Assembly (NCBI GenBank): GCA_002746935.1
Contig: PDRW01000043.1
Coordinates: forward strand, 1 to 55,676
Source of the DNA: Rhodobacterales bacterium
Lineage (GTDB): Bacteria > Pseudomonadota > Alphaproteobacteria > Rhodobacterales > Rhodobacteraceae
Direction of reading: 5' to 3'
DNA length: 55,676 nucleotides
Made by a program: the position numbers and the translations under genes. Numbering within the stretch: position 1 is the first letter of the stretch; each line of letters starts with the position of its first letter. Below, piece by piece: positions 1-11,374 of the stretch. The notes under the pieces are model-generated. The model was not told the DNA's origin, made no database searches, and saw nothing but the letters and a program-made list of their open reading frames with translations.

Positions 1-100
1 AAAGAAACCATGTGTCTCTCAAAACGATGAAAATATCCCTCAGAATAACTCAAAGACCGAGCGCAGCTCATGCAAAGAAAGTGCCGGGGAACGCGGCAAC

Positions 101-835
101 TCAGCTGTAGATCAGCAGTCGGAGCGACAGCGCGAAGAGGGCCGAGAAGATCAGCGTGAAGTACAGTCGTTCGTTCATTACTTTTACCAGCCAGACGCCG
201 AGAAACACCGCCAGCGTTGCCGGGATCGTCAGGATCGCGGCGATCTTCAGGTTGTCCGGGTTGAGTTGGCCGAGGAAGTAATACGGGATCAGCTTTACCG
301 CGTTGATACAGGCGAAGACGATGGTCGAGGTGCCGGCGAAGGTCGCGCGGGGCATCTGTAGCGGCAGGGCATAGACCTGATATGGGGGCGCGCCGGCGTG
401 GCTGACGAAGCTGGTAAAGCCCGTGATCGTGCCCCAGAACAGGCCGGGGCCGATCCGTGCCGGTTGCGGCTCGCCCCTCTGGCGGCGCCCGATCAGGTGG
501 TTCGCGACGAAGGCAAGCCCGATGAGCCCGACCATCCGTGTGACCCATCCTTCGTTGACCCAGGCCGCCGTGGCCCAGCCGATGCCAATGCCGAAAGTGG
601 CCGAGGCGGCGATGATCTTCACCACCCGGCGGTCGAATGCCTTGCGCCAGGCCCAGAGGCCGAACAGATCGGACACCACGAACACCGGCAGCAGCAGCCC
701 TGCCGCAGTGACCGGGCTGATCTGTAGCGCAAGGAGTGGCACCGCGATTGCACCCGCCATCGGCAGCCCCCCTTTGGAAAGCCCGATGGACATCGCCGCG
801 AGCACGGCGAGCAGCCAGAATGTCATGCCGTCCAT
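101..835 (-). CDS. Sulfite exporter TauE/SafE-family permease
   Basis: This is a polytopic inner-membrane protein of 244 residues, the usual length for TauE/SafE (DUF81) permeases, which export sulfite, sulfoacetate or other small organosulfur anions. Near the N terminus is the family's glycine-rich stretch (AMSIGLSKGGLPMAG). About seven hydrophobic segments follow, and the central GFTSFVSHAGAPP motif is the equivalent of the second family repeat. I chose the ATG at 835 because a GGAGAGG sequence lies just upstream; an ATG 24 bases further upstream lacks this and would add a charged leader. It is divergent from mdh and shares no operon with it. The substrate cannot be read from the sequence. 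Confidence 0.85.
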   Translation of the reverse strand: MDGMTFWLLAVLAAMSIGLSKGGLPMAGAIAVPLLALQISPVTAAGLLLPVFVVSDLFGLWAWRKAFDRRVVKIIAASATFGIGIGWATAAWVNEGWVTRMVGLIGLAFVANHLIGRRQRGEPQPARIGPGLFWGTITGFTSFVSHAGAPPYQVYALPLQMPRATFAGTSTIVFACINAVKLIPYYFLGQLNPDNLKIAAILTIPATLAVFLGVWLVKVMNERLYFTLIFSALFALSLRLLIYS

Positions 836-923
836 GTGCCTCTCCGGCCCGGGAAACATCTCTGCGGCGTCGGCACGGCGCAGGCGGGCCTTGCCGCGCT
901 GCCTGCGCTCCCCATGAAATTAG

Positions 924-2006
<1,083 letters not shown>

Positions 2007-2030
2007 TCTGCCACGGGTAAGAACAGCGAA

Positions 2031-2058
2031 AGGCCGGGCGGTTCTGCCCGGCCTTTTT
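2031..2058 (+). terminator. Rho-independent terminator of mdh
   Basis: A 9-bp perfect stem (AGGCCGGGC with GCCCGGCCT, 6-base loop) runs into five T residues, 24 bases after the mdh stop. It suggests mdh can end as its own transcript and that sucC has its own promoter in the 250 bases that follow. Confidence 0.85.
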
Positions 2059-2162
2059 CGTGGGGGCGCCGGGAATGACGTGCCCGGGCGCGATGCCGCA
2101 AGGCAAACCCTTTCCGGCGACTCGGGCGGGCTGCTGCGGCGGCCTGCCGCACCGGAGCGAAG

Positions 2163-2283
2163 GTGATCACAAATTTCAAAGGTGCGATCACAAAAAATGC
2201 CAATCCTTGCGAAAACCGCCCCCCGATGCAGAATTTCGTTTCGAAAATCCGGCTCTTGTGTCAGAACCGTTGCAATCACAAGC
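2163..2283 (+). promoter_or_regulatory. sucC leader with repeated ATCACAA motifs
   Basis: The 250-base gap before sucC holds GATCACAAA at 2165-2173 and again at 2186-2194, exactly 21 bases apart, so on the same face of the helix. A related AATCACAAG occurs at 2274-2282. The phasing fits an operator for a dimeric or tandem-binding regulator of the succinyl-CoA synthetase/oxoglutarate dehydrogenase operon. No regulator can be named, and a -10/-35 pair is not obvious. Confidence 0.35.
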
Positions 2284-2309
2284 AGACGCAACAGCAACGG
2301 GTGAGGCCC

Positions 2310-3503
2310 ATGAACATTCATGAATATCAGGCGAAGGCGCTCCTTCGCAGCTACGGAGCCCCGGTTTCCGATGGTCACGTGGTGATGAAGGCCGAGGAGG
2401 CCAAGACCATCGCCGCCGAGCTTGACGGCCCGATGTGGGTGGTCAAGGCGCAGATCCACGCCGGTGGCCGCGGCAAGGGCTCGTTCAAGGAGCCGGAAGC
2501 GGGCGACAAGGGCGGTGTGCGCCTCGCCAAGTCGATCGGTGAGGCCGCGGAAGAGACCGTCAAGATGCTCGGCCGCACCCTGGTCACGCATCAGACCGGC
2601 CCCGCGGGCAAGCAGGTCAACCGCGTCTATATCGAAGACGGCTCGGGCATCGAGCGTGAGCTTTACCTCGCGCTGCTGGTGGACCGTCAGACCTCGCGCA
2701 TCAGCTTCGTCTGCTCCACCGAAGGCGGCATGGATATCGAGGAGGTTGCCGCCTCCACACCCGAAAAGATCCTGTCGTTCAGCATCGACCCGGTGACCGG
2801 TTATCAGGGCTATCACGGCCGCCGCATCGCCTTCGCCCTCGGCCTGACCGGGATCCAGATCAAGGAATGCGTCCGGCTGATGGGCATCCTCTACAAGCTC
2901 TTCACCGAAAAAGACATGGAGATGCTGGAGATCAACCCGCTGATCGTCACCGACGAGGGCCATCTCAAGGTGCTCGACGCGAAATTCGGCTTCGACGGCA
3001 ACGCGCTCTACCGCAACGAAGACATCCTCGATCTGCGCGACGTGACCGAGGAAGACCCGAAGGAGCTTGAGGCTTCAAAATACGACCTCAACTACATCGC
3101 GCTGGATGGCGAGATCGGCTGCATGGTCAACGGCGCGGGCCTTGCCATGGCGACGATGGACATCATCAAGCTCTACGGCGCGGAACCTGCCAACTTCCTC
3201 GACGTCGGTGGCGGCGCCACCAAGGAGAAGGTGACCGAAGCCTTCAAGATCATCACCTCCGACCCCAATGTGAAGGGCATTCTGGTGAACATCTTCGGCG
3301 GCATCATGCGCTGTGACGTGATCGCCGAAGGCGTGGTTGCCGCGGTGAAGGAAGTGGGCCTGCAGGTGCCGCTGGTGGTGCGCCTCGAAGGCACCAATGT
3401 CGATGAGGGCAAGAAGATCATCAACACCTCCGGCCTGAACGTGATCGCCGCCGACAACCTGTCGGACGGGGCGGAAAAGATCGTGAAGGCGGTGAAGGGC
3501 TGA
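2310..3503 (+). CDS. sucC: Succinyl-CoA synthetase beta subunit (ADP-forming)
   Basis: This is the 397-residue nucleotide-binding subunit of succinyl-CoA synthetase, which couples succinyl-CoA cleavage to ATP or GTP formation. It opens with the family signature [12 protein letters not shown] and has an N-terminal ATP-grasp fold ([14 protein letters not shown]) and a metal-binding LEINPL motif. The C-terminal ligase domain carries FLDVGGGA and [10 protein letters not shown], which contact the alpha subunit and the phosphohistidine. The start at 2310 matches the family; the frame is open for 49 codons upstream but those read as leader. Its partner sucD follows only after an unusual intervening gene (3528-4058). 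Confidence 0.97.
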   Translation: MNIHEYQAKALLRSYGAPVSDGHVVMKAEEAKTIAAELDGPMWVVKAQIHAGGRGKGSFKEPEAGDKGGVRLAKSIGEAAEETVKMLGRTLVTHQTGPAGKQVNRVYIEDGSGIERELYLALLVDRQTSRISFVCSTEGGMDIEEVAASTPEKILSFSIDPVTGYQGYHGRRIAFALGLTGIQIKECVRLMGILYKLFTEKDMEMLEINPLIVTDEGHLKVLDAKFGFDGNALYRNEDILDLRDVTEEDPKELEASKYDLNYIALDGEIGCMVNGAGLAMATMDIIKLYGAEPANFLDVGGGATKEKVTEAFKIITSDPNVKGILVNIFGGIMRCDVIAEGVVAAVKEVGLQVPLVVRLEGTNVDEGKKIINTSGLNVIAADNLSDGAEKIVKAVKG

Positions 3504-3527
3504 GCTTTGGCAGGCGCTCGTGTTCGG

Positions 3528-4058
3528 ATGGAATTGCAGGAATTCAAGCTCTCTTGGATGAAAATGGCTCGCCTTATGGGAGCCTTTGTCCTGTTGGTCT
3601 TGATGGGCGTGGTTATTGTTTTGTCTCCGGAAATCTACCCATTCGAAAAACGGGTTATGGCCCTTCCGGTGACTTTTGGCCTTGGCCTGGTCTGTCTCTA
3701 TGCGTTGACAAGGGTGTTTCGGATGCCATCGGTTCGATATCGCATCTTTGACAATGGCATCGCGATATACCCGACACGTAAAGAGAAGTTCATTCATTGG
3801 AATGATGTCGAATCCGTATCAGAGCATCAAGGCCAAGTGGATTGGGACGTCAGGCTCAAGTTCACGCAAAAGGCTGCCGCCAATCGCAGTAAATGGGAAG
3901 GGAAGTATTTTGAAGACTTGAATGCGATCCCGCTCAAAGCCTCACACGAAGAGCTATATCGCGCGGTCCGAAATGCGCATGCAGCCTTTCAAGCCAGCCA
4001 AAAAAACAGAAATCTCGACAAACAAGGAGACTCCCGGAATGGCAGTCCTCGTAAATGA
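3528..4058 (+). CDS. Two-helix membrane protein, inserted between sucC and sucD
   Basis: I do not recognise a named family. The 176-residue product has a short N-terminal tail, two hydrophobic helices (about 13-34 and 44-62) and a cytosolic part of about 110 residues. The stretch [12 protein letters not shown] with HWNDVESV looks like the beta-strand pattern of bacterial PH-like (bPH) domains; this is an inference from pattern only. I prefer the ATG at 3528; a TTG at 3507 is in frame but weak. The last 20 bases overlap sucD, and the sucD Shine-Dalgarno AAGGAGA lies inside this gene, so translation is probably coupled. Base composition is lower in G+C than its neighbours (45-53% in sampled 60-base lines), which suggests a late insertion into a core operon. 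Confidence 0.75.
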   Translation: MELQEFKLSWMKMARLMGAFVLLVLMGVVIVLSPEIYPFEKRVMALPVTFGLGLVCLYALTRVFRMPSVRYRIFDNGIAIYPTRKEKFIHWNDVESVSEHQGQVDWDVRLKFTQKAAANRSKWEGKYFEDLNAIPLKASHEELYRAVRNAHAAFQASQKNRNLDKQGDSRNGSPRK

Positions 4059-4929
4059 AAACACCAAGGTGATCTGTCAGGGCTTCACCGGCTCGCAGGG
4101 CACCTTCCACTCCGAACAGGCGATCGCCTATGGCACCAAGATGGTCGGGGGCGTGACCCCGGGCAAGGGGGGGCAAAGCCACCTCGATCTGCCGGTGTTC
4201 AACTCGGTGCATGAGGCGAAGGCCAAGACCGGGGCCAATGCCTCGGTGATCTACGTGCCGCCGCCGTTTGCGGCCGATTCCATCCTCGAGGCGATCGACG
4301 CCGAGATGGAGCTGATCGTCTGCATCACCGAGGGCATTCCGGTGCTCGACATGATGACCGTGAAGCGTGCGCTGGCGGATTCGAAATCGCGGCTGATCGG
4401 CCCGAACTGCCCCGGGGTCATCACGCCCGACGCCTGCAAGATCGGCATCATGCCCGGCCATATCCACAAGCGCGGGTCGGTCGGTGTGGTGTCGCGTTCG
4501 GGCACGCTCACCTATGAAGCGGTGAAGCAGACCTCCGACATCGGCCTCGGCCAGTCCACCGCCGTGGGCATCGGCGGCGACCCGATCAAGGGCACCGAAC
4601 ATATCGACGTGCTCGACATGTTCCTCGACGACGACGAGACCCATTCGATCATCATGATCGGCGAGATCGGGGGCTCCGCCGAAGAGGAAGCCGCCGAATT
4701 CCTCGCCGAGCAGAAGAAGAAGGGCCGCTGGAAGCCGGTTGCGGGCTTCATCGCCGGGCGCACGGCGCCTCCGGGCCGCCGCATGGGCCATGCGGGCGCG
4801 ATCGTCGCCGGTGGCAAGGGCGGCGCCGAAGACAAGATCGAGGCGATGAAAGCCGCCGGGATCGTCGTCGCCGACAGCCCCGCGACGCTGGGCGAAGCGG
4901 TTGTGAAGGCGATCGACGCCAGCAAGTAA
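4039..4929 (+). CDS. sucD: Succinyl-CoA synthetase alpha subunit
   Basis: This is the 296-residue CoA-binding subunit of succinyl-CoA synthetase. It has the N-terminal CoA-binding fold ([14 protein letters not shown]), the SRSGTLTYE segment, and the phosphorylated active-site histidine in RRMGHAGA (His251). The start is fixed by family alignment and by AAGGAGA at 4024-4030, which lies inside the upstream membrane-protein gene. sucA follows after a 61-base gap. With sucC it forms the alpha/beta enzyme in the cytoplasm. Confidence 0.97.
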   Translation: MAVLVNENTKVICQGFTGSQGTFHSEQAIAYGTKMVGGVTPGKGGQSHLDLPVFNSVHEAKAKTGANASVIYVPPPFAADSILEAIDAEMELIVCITEGIPVLDMMTVKRALADSKSRLIGPNCPGVITPDACKIGIMPGHIHKRGSVGVVSRSGTLTYEAVKQTSDIGLGQSTAVGIGGDPIKGTEHIDVLDMFLDDDETHSIIMIGEIGGSAEEEAAEFLAEQKKKGRWKPVAGFIAGRTAPPGRRMGHAGAIVAGGKGGAEDKIEAMKAAGIVVADSPATLGEAVVKAIDASK

Positions 4930-4990
4930 AAGATAACGCGCGTCGCCCGGTCCGGTCGGCGCGCGAAATCCATCGGGTCAAGGTATCGCC

Positions 4991-7963
4991 ATGACAGATC
5001 ATTCCCCCAACGACCAATTCAAGGCTTCCAGCTTCATGCAGGGCCACAATGCGGCCTATCTTGAGCAGCTCTATGCCGTTTATGCCCGCGACCCGGAAGC
5101 GGTCGACGCGGCGTGGCGGGCGTTCTTCGCCGGGCTGGGCGATGCGGAAGCGGATGTGACCGCCGAGGCCGCGGGGCCGTCCTGGCTGCGCAGCGACTGG
5201 CCGCCAATGCCCGGTGGCGACTGGGTTCACAGTCTTGATGGACAGTGGCCGGAAGAGGCGCCGAAACCCGAGAAACTGGCCGAGAAGGTCACGGAAAAGG
5301 CCGCGGAAAAGGGCGTGGCGATTTCCGAAGAGCAGGTGAAGCGCGCGGTGCTCGACTCGGTGCGGGCGCTGATGATCATCCGCGCCTACCGCATTCGCGG
5401 CCACCTTGCCGCCGATCTCGACCCGCTGGGGATGACCCACCAGGATCCGCACCCGGAGCTCGATCCGGCCAATTACGGCTTCACCGAAGCCGACATGGAC
5501 CGGCCGATCTTCCTCGACATGGTGCTCGGCCTCGAAATGGCGAGCATGCGCCAGATCGTCGAGATCGTGAAGCGCACCTATTGCGGCACGTTCGCGCTGC
5601 AATACATGCATATCTCCGATCCCGAACAGGCGGGCTGGCTGAAGGAGCGGATCGAAGGATACGGCAAGGAGATCGCTTTCACCCGCAAGGGGCGCCGGGC
5701 GATCCTCAACAAGCTGGTCGAGGCCGAGGGGTTCGAGAAATTCTGCCATGTGAAATTCATGGGCACCAAGCGTTTCGGCCTCGATGGCGCCGAGGCGCTG
5801 GTGCCGGCGATGGAGCAGATCGTCAAGCGCGGCGGCTCGCTGGGGCTGAAGGAGATTGTCATCGGCATGCCGCACCGGGGCCGTCTTTCGGTGCTCGGCA
5901 ATGTGATGTCGAAACCCTACCGCGCGATCCTCAGCGAGTTTCAGGGCGGCAGTTCCACGCCCGATGATGTCGACGGGTCCGGCGATGTGAAATACCACCT
6001 CGGCGCCTCGTCGGACCGCGAGTTCGACGGCAACAAGGTGCATCTGTCGCTGACCGCCAACCCCTCGCATCTCGAAGCGGTCAACCCGGTGGTGCTCGGC
6101 AAGGTGCGTGCCAAGCAGGAACAGCTCGGCGACACCGACCGCACTCAGGTGCTGCCGGTCCTGCTCCATGGCGACGCGGCCTTCGCGGGCCAGGGCGTGG
6201 TGGCGGAGGGGTTCGGGCTTTCCGGCCTCGTCGGCCACCGCACCGGCGGCACCATCCATATCATCGTCAACAACCAGATCGGCTTCACCACCGCGCCGAG
6301 CTTCTCGCGCTCCTCGCCCTACCCGACCGACATTGCGCTGATGGTGGAAGCGCCGATCTTCCATGTCAACGGCGACGATCCGGAAGCGGTGGTCCATGCG
6401 GCCAAGGTGGCGATCGAGTTCCGCCAGAAGTTCCACAAGGACGTGGTCATCGACATGTTCTGCTACCGGCGCTTCGGGCATAACGAGGGCGACGAGCCCA
6501 TGTTCACCAACCCCTTGATGTACAAGAACATCAAGACCCACAAGACCACACTCCAGCTCTATACCGAGCGCCTCGTGGCCGACGGGCTCATCCCCGTGGG
6601 CGAGATCGAGGACATGAAGACCGCCTTCCAGGCGAAGCTGAATGCCGAGTTCAACGCCTCGCAGGATTACAAGCCCAACAAGGCCGACTGGCTCGACGGC
6701 CGCTGGTCGCATATCCGCCGCGAAGGCAAGGATTACCAGCCCGGCCAGACCGCGATTTCCGAAGCGACCCTGCAAGAGGTCGGCGCGGCGCTGACCCGGG
6801 TGCCGGAAGGTTTCGCGATTCACAAGACGGTGCAGCGGATGCTCGGCGCCAAGCAGGAGATGTTCAGGAGCGGCAAGGGGTTCGACTGGGCCACGGGCGA
6901 GGCGCTGGCCTTCGGCTCGCTCCAGCTCGAAGGCTACCCGGTGCGCATCGCCGGCCAGGACGCCACCCGCGGCACCTTCTCGCACCGCCATTCGGCCTTC
7001 ATCAGCCAGGATACCGAGGAGCGTTATTACCCGCTCAACAACATTCGCGAGGAACAGGGGCGCTATGAGGTCATTGACTCGATGCTCTCCGAATATGCGG
7101 TGCTCGGTTTCGAATACGGCTATTCGCTGGCCGAGCCCAATGCGCTGGTGATCTGGGAAGCCCAGTTCGGCGATTTCGCCAATGGCGCGCAGATCATGTT
7201 CGACCAGTTCATCTGTTCGGGCGAGGCGAAATGGCTGCGGATGTCGGGGCTCACGGTGCTGTTGCCCCATGGTTTCGAAGGCCAGGGGCCGGAGCACAGT
7301 TCGGCGCGGCTCGAACGTTATCTGCAACTTTGCGGCAACGAGAACTGGACCGTCGCCAATTGCACCACACCGGCGAACTACTTCCACATCCTGCGCCGGC
7401 AGATGCACCGCAGCTTCCGCAAGCCGCTGATCCTGATGACGCCGAAATCGCTTCTGCGCCACAAGCTGGCGGTCTCGGAGGCCCGGGACTTCACCGACGG
7501 GATGTTCCGCCGCATCCTCTGGGACGATGCCGATGCGCAGCACCGCACCGGCAAGTCGGCGACCGAGCTGGTGGCCGATGACCAGATCAAACGGGTGGTG
7601 ATGTGTTCGGGCAAGGTCTATTACGATCTGCTGGAAGCGCGCGATGCCCGCGGCCTTGACGACATCTACATCATGCGGGTGGAGCAGTTCTATCCGTTCC
7701 CGGCGCTGAGCCTGGTGCGCGAGATGGAGCGCTTCCCCGGGGCGGATGTGGTCTGGGCTCAGGAGGAGCCGAAGAACCAGGGCGCCTGGAGCTTCATCGA
7801 GCCCAATATCGAATGGGTGCTGAAGCGTATCCGCGAGACCGGCACCAGGCCCGCTTACGCAGGCCGTCCGGCCTCCGCCTCACCCGCAACTGGCCTCATG
7901 AGCCAGCACAAGGCACAACAGCAAGCGCTGATCGACGACGCGCTGACGATCAAAGGGAAATGA
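4991..7963 (+). CDS. sucA: 2-oxoglutarate dehydrogenase E1 component
   Basis: This is the thiamine-diphosphate-dependent decarboxylase of the 2-oxoglutarate dehydrogenase complex, 990 residues and full length. The N-terminal SSFMQGHNAAYLEQLY segment is the conserved E2-binding region. The core has IGMPHRGRLSVLGNV, the HGDAAFAGQG motif and the ThDP/Mg region NGDDPEAVVHAAKVA. The C-terminal transketolase domain contains the dehydrogenase E1 motif FSHRHSA and LPHGFEGQGPEHSSARLER. A low-complexity Lys/Glu/Ala stretch (about residues 88-108) links the N-terminal arm to the core. sucB begins three bases after the stop, so the two are translated together. Confidence 0.97.
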   Translation: MTDHSPNDQFKASSFMQGHNAAYLEQLYAVYARDPEAVDAAWRAFFAGLGDAEADVTAEAAGPSWLRSDWPPMPGGDWVHSLDGQWPEEAPKPEKLAEKVTEKAAEKGVAISEEQVKRAVLDSVRALMIIRAYRIRGHLAADLDPLGMTHQDPHPELDPANYGFTEADMDRPIFLDMVLGLEMASMRQIVEIVKRTYCGTFALQYMHISDPEQAGWLKERIEGYGKEIAFTRKGRRAILNKLVEAEGFEKFCHVKFMGTKRFGLDGAEALVPAMEQIVKRGGSLGLKEIVIGMPHRGRLSVLGNVMSKPYRAILSEFQGGSSTPDDVDGSGDVKYHLGASSDREFDGNKVHLSLTANPSHLEAVNPVVLGKVRAKQEQLGDTDRTQVLPVLLHGDAAFAGQGVVAEGFGLSGLVGHRTGGTIHIIVNNQIGFTTAPSFSRSSPYPTDIALMVEAPIFHVNGDDPEAVVHAAKVAIEFRQKFHKDVVIDMFCYRRFGHNEGDEPMFTNPLMYKNIKTHKTTLQLYTERLVADGLIPVGEIEDMKTAFQAKLNAEFNASQDYKPNKADWLDGRWSHIRREGKDYQPGQTAISEATLQEVGAALTRVPEGFAIHKTVQRMLGAKQEMFRSGKGFDWATGEALAFGSLQLEGYPVRIAGQDATRGTFSHRHSAFISQDTEERYYPLNNIREEQGRYEVIDSMLSEYAVLGFEYGYSLAEPNALVIWEAQFGDFANGAQIMFDQFICSGEAKWLRMSGLTVLLPHGFEGQGPEHSSARLERYLQLCGNENWTVANCTTPANYFHILRRQMHRSFRKPLILMTPKSLLRHKLAVSEARDFTDGMFRRILWDDADAQHRTGKSATELVADDQIKRVVMCSGKVYYDLLEARDARGLDDIYIMRVEQFYPFPALSLVREMERFPGADVVWAQEEPKNQGAWSFIEPNIEWVLKRIRETGTRPAYAGRPASASPATGLMSQHKAQQQALIDDALTIKGK

Positions 7964-7966
7964 CCC

Positions 7967-9454
<1,488 letters not shown>

Positions 9455-9457
9455 GCC

Positions 9458-9682
9458 ATGCGCGAGGGCAAGCTCCGGGGCGATGTCGCGGCGATGATGC
9501 CGGACCGCCGGACAAGGCTGAAGATCTGGGCGATCCGCTCGGCGATCGTGATGGTCGCGGCCGGGCTGTTCGTCCGGGCCGGGGTGGCGCCCTGGTTCTT
9601 CTGGGCGGCGCTCGGCTATGTCGGCCTTACCCTGGTGCTCGCCTTCGCGCTGACCCGCCCGGGGTCGGGCGGGCCGGGTTGA
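9458..9682 (+). CDS. Small two-helix membrane protein in the suc operon
   Basis: The 74-residue product begins three bases after the sucB stop, so it is almost certainly cotranscribed and translated. It has a basic N terminus (about ten Arg/Lys in the first 28 residues) and two hydrophobic helices, about 25-43 and 48-66. I do not recognise a function. The position between E2 and E3 genes suggests only co-expression with the oxoglutarate dehydrogenase complex. Confidence 0.7.
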   Translation: MREGKLRGDVAAMMPDRRTRLKIWAIRSAIVMVAAGLFVRAGVAPWFFWAALGYVGLTLVLAFALTRPGSGGPG

Positions 9683-9740
9683 CGGCCTGTCCTGGACGTG
9701 GGGCAGGGTTCTGAACCGGCCGTGAGGCTGTGACACCAAT

Positions 9741-9770
9741 CATGTGCGCATTGTGCACACGGCGTGCACA
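9741..9770. promoter_or_regulatory. Inverted repeat upstream of lpd (candidate operator)
   Basis: TGTGCAC at 9752-9758 and GTGCACA at 9764-9770 form a perfect 7-bp inverted repeat with a 5-base spacer, 44 bases before the lpd start. A third half-site, TGTGCGCA, lies at 9743-9750. No T tract follows, so it is better read as a protein-binding site than as a terminator. The regulator is unknown. Confidence 0.4.
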
Positions 9771-9814
9771 TATCGCGCAAGGCGATGACCGGAATACCGC
9801 CAAAGGAGGATCCA

Positions 9815-11206
9815 ATGGCACAGGAAACCTATGATGTGATCGTGATCGGGGGCGGCCCCGGTGGCTATGTGGCGGCGATCCGCTGTGCCCAGCTCGGCCT
9901 CAGGACGGCCTGCGTGGAGGGCCGCGAGACCCTGGGCGGCACCTGCCTCAATGTGGGCTGCATCCCCTCCAAGGCGCTGTTGCACGCCTCGCACCAGCTG
10001 CATGAAGCGGCGCATCATTTCGCCGCCATGGGGCTCAAGGGCAAGACCCCCTCGGTCGACTGGAAGCAGATGCAGGCCTACAAGGACGACGTGATCGGCC
10101 AGAACACCAGGGGCATCGAATTCCTGTTCAAGAAGAACAAGGTCGACTGGATCAGGGGCTGGGCGACGGTCCCGGCGGCGGGCGAAGTGAAGGTCGGCGA
10201 CCAGAGCTATGGGGCGAAGCACATCATCATCGCTTCCGGCTCCGAACCCTCGACCCTCCCGGGCGTCGAGATCGACGAGAAGGTGGTGGTCAGCTCCACC
10301 GGTGCGCTGTCCTTGCCGAAAGTGCCGAAGTCCATGGTGGTGATCGGTGCCGGTGTGATCGGGCTGGAGCTCGGGTCGGTCTATGCCCGCCTCGGCACAA
10401 GGGTCACGGTGGTGGAATTCCTCGACCACGTCACCCCGGGCATGGATGCCGACATCCAGAAGACCCTGCCGCGGATCCTGAAGAAACAGGGGCTCGAGAT
10501 CGTGCTCGGCGCCGCGGTGCAATCGGTCGAGGCGAAAAAGACCAAGGCCACGGTCAGTTACAAGCTCCGCAAGGACGACAGCGACCACGCGCTGGAAGCG
10601 GATGTGGTGCTGGTGGCAACCGGCCGCAAGCCTTTCACCGAAGGGCTGGGGCTCGCGGCGCTCGGCGTCGAAATGACCCCGCGCGGCCAGATCGCGGCCA
10701 GGGGCGGCCAGACCTCGGTGCCCGGCATCTGGGCGATCGGCGACGTGATCCCCGGCCCGATGCTGGCCCACAAGGCCGAGGACGAGGGCATGATGGTGGC
10801 CGAAAAGATCGCCGGCCAGGCGGGTCATGTGAATTATGACGTGATCCCGGGCGTGATCTACACCACGCCGGAAGTGGCGAGTGTGGGCAAGACCGAAGCC
10901 GAGCTGAAGGAAGCGGGCCGGGCCTACAAGGTCGGCAAGTTCTCGTTCATGGGCAACGGCCGGGCGAAGGCGGCGATGCAGGCGGAGGGTTTCGTGAAGA
11001 TCCTCGCCGACAAGCAGACCGACCGTATTCTCGGCGTCCATATCATCGGCCCGTCGGCGGGCGAGATGATCCACGAGGCCTGTGTGGCGATGGAATTCGG
11101 CGCCGCGGCGGAGGATCTCGCCCGCACCTGCCACGCCCACCCGACCTTCTCGGAAGCGGTGCGCGAGGCGGCGCTGGCCTGCGGCGACGGTGCGATCCAC
11201 GCCTGA
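9815..11206 (+). CDS. lpd: Dihydrolipoyl dehydrogenase (E3)
   Basis: This is the FAD/NAD flavoenzyme that reoxidises dihydrolipoamide for the oxoglutarate dehydrogenase complex and possibly others. The 463 residues have the N-terminal FAD loop ([14 protein letters not shown]), the redox disulfide in [13 protein letters not shown] (Cys44, Cys49), the NAD-binding [12 protein letters not shown] loop, and the C-terminal catalytic pair in HAHPTFSE (His442, Glu447). The start at 9815 is set by AAAGGAGG at 9802-9809. A 133-base gap with an inverted repeat precedes it, so it may also have its own promoter. A strong terminator follows. Confidence 0.97.
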   Translation: MAQETYDVIVIGGGPGGYVAAIRCAQLGLRTACVEGRETLGGTCLNVGCIPSKALLHASHQLHEAAHHFAAMGLKGKTPSVDWKQMQAYKDDVIGQNTRGIEFLFKKNKVDWIRGWATVPAAGEVKVGDQSYGAKHIIIASGSEPSTLPGVEIDEKVVVSSTGALSLPKVPKSMVVIGAGVIGLELGSVYARLGTRVTVVEFLDHVTPGMDADIQKTLPRILKKQGLEIVLGAAVQSVEAKKTKATVSYKLRKDDSDHALEADVVLVATGRKPFTEGLGLAALGVEMTPRGQIAARGGQTSVPGIWAIGDVIPGPMLAHKAEDEGMMVAEKIAGQAGHVNYDVIPGVIYTTPEVASVGKTEAELKEAGRAYKVGKFSFMGNGRAKAAMQAEGFVKILADKQTDRILGVHIIGPSAGEMIHEACVAMEFGAAAEDLARTCHAHPTFSEAVREAALACGDGAIHA

Positions 11207-11251
11207 ACCGCGGCCCGGCCCGCGCCGGGTGCAGGCGGGCAAGAGCCATAC

Positions 11252-11280
11252 GAAAGGCCGGGGGCGCCCCGGCCTTTCTT
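11252..11280 (+). terminator. Terminator of the suc/lpd operon
   Basis: A perfect 12-bp stem (GAAAGGCCGGGG with CCCCGGCCTTTC, 3-base loop) ends in TTTCTT, 45 bases past the lpd stop. The stem is symmetric enough to stop transcription from either side. Confidence 0.85.
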
Positions 11281-11374
11281 CACTTTCGCGGCATCGGCAT
11301 TTGACAAGCGGCCCGGAAGGCTGAGACTCTGTTGCAGATCCACAGACTCTCTCCTGCACCGAGGAAACCCTGAC

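Noticed and set aside
4748-7543. Antisense open frame of 931 codons over sucD and sucA
   Set aside because: It lies opposite certain genes and shows only the codon-bias shadow.
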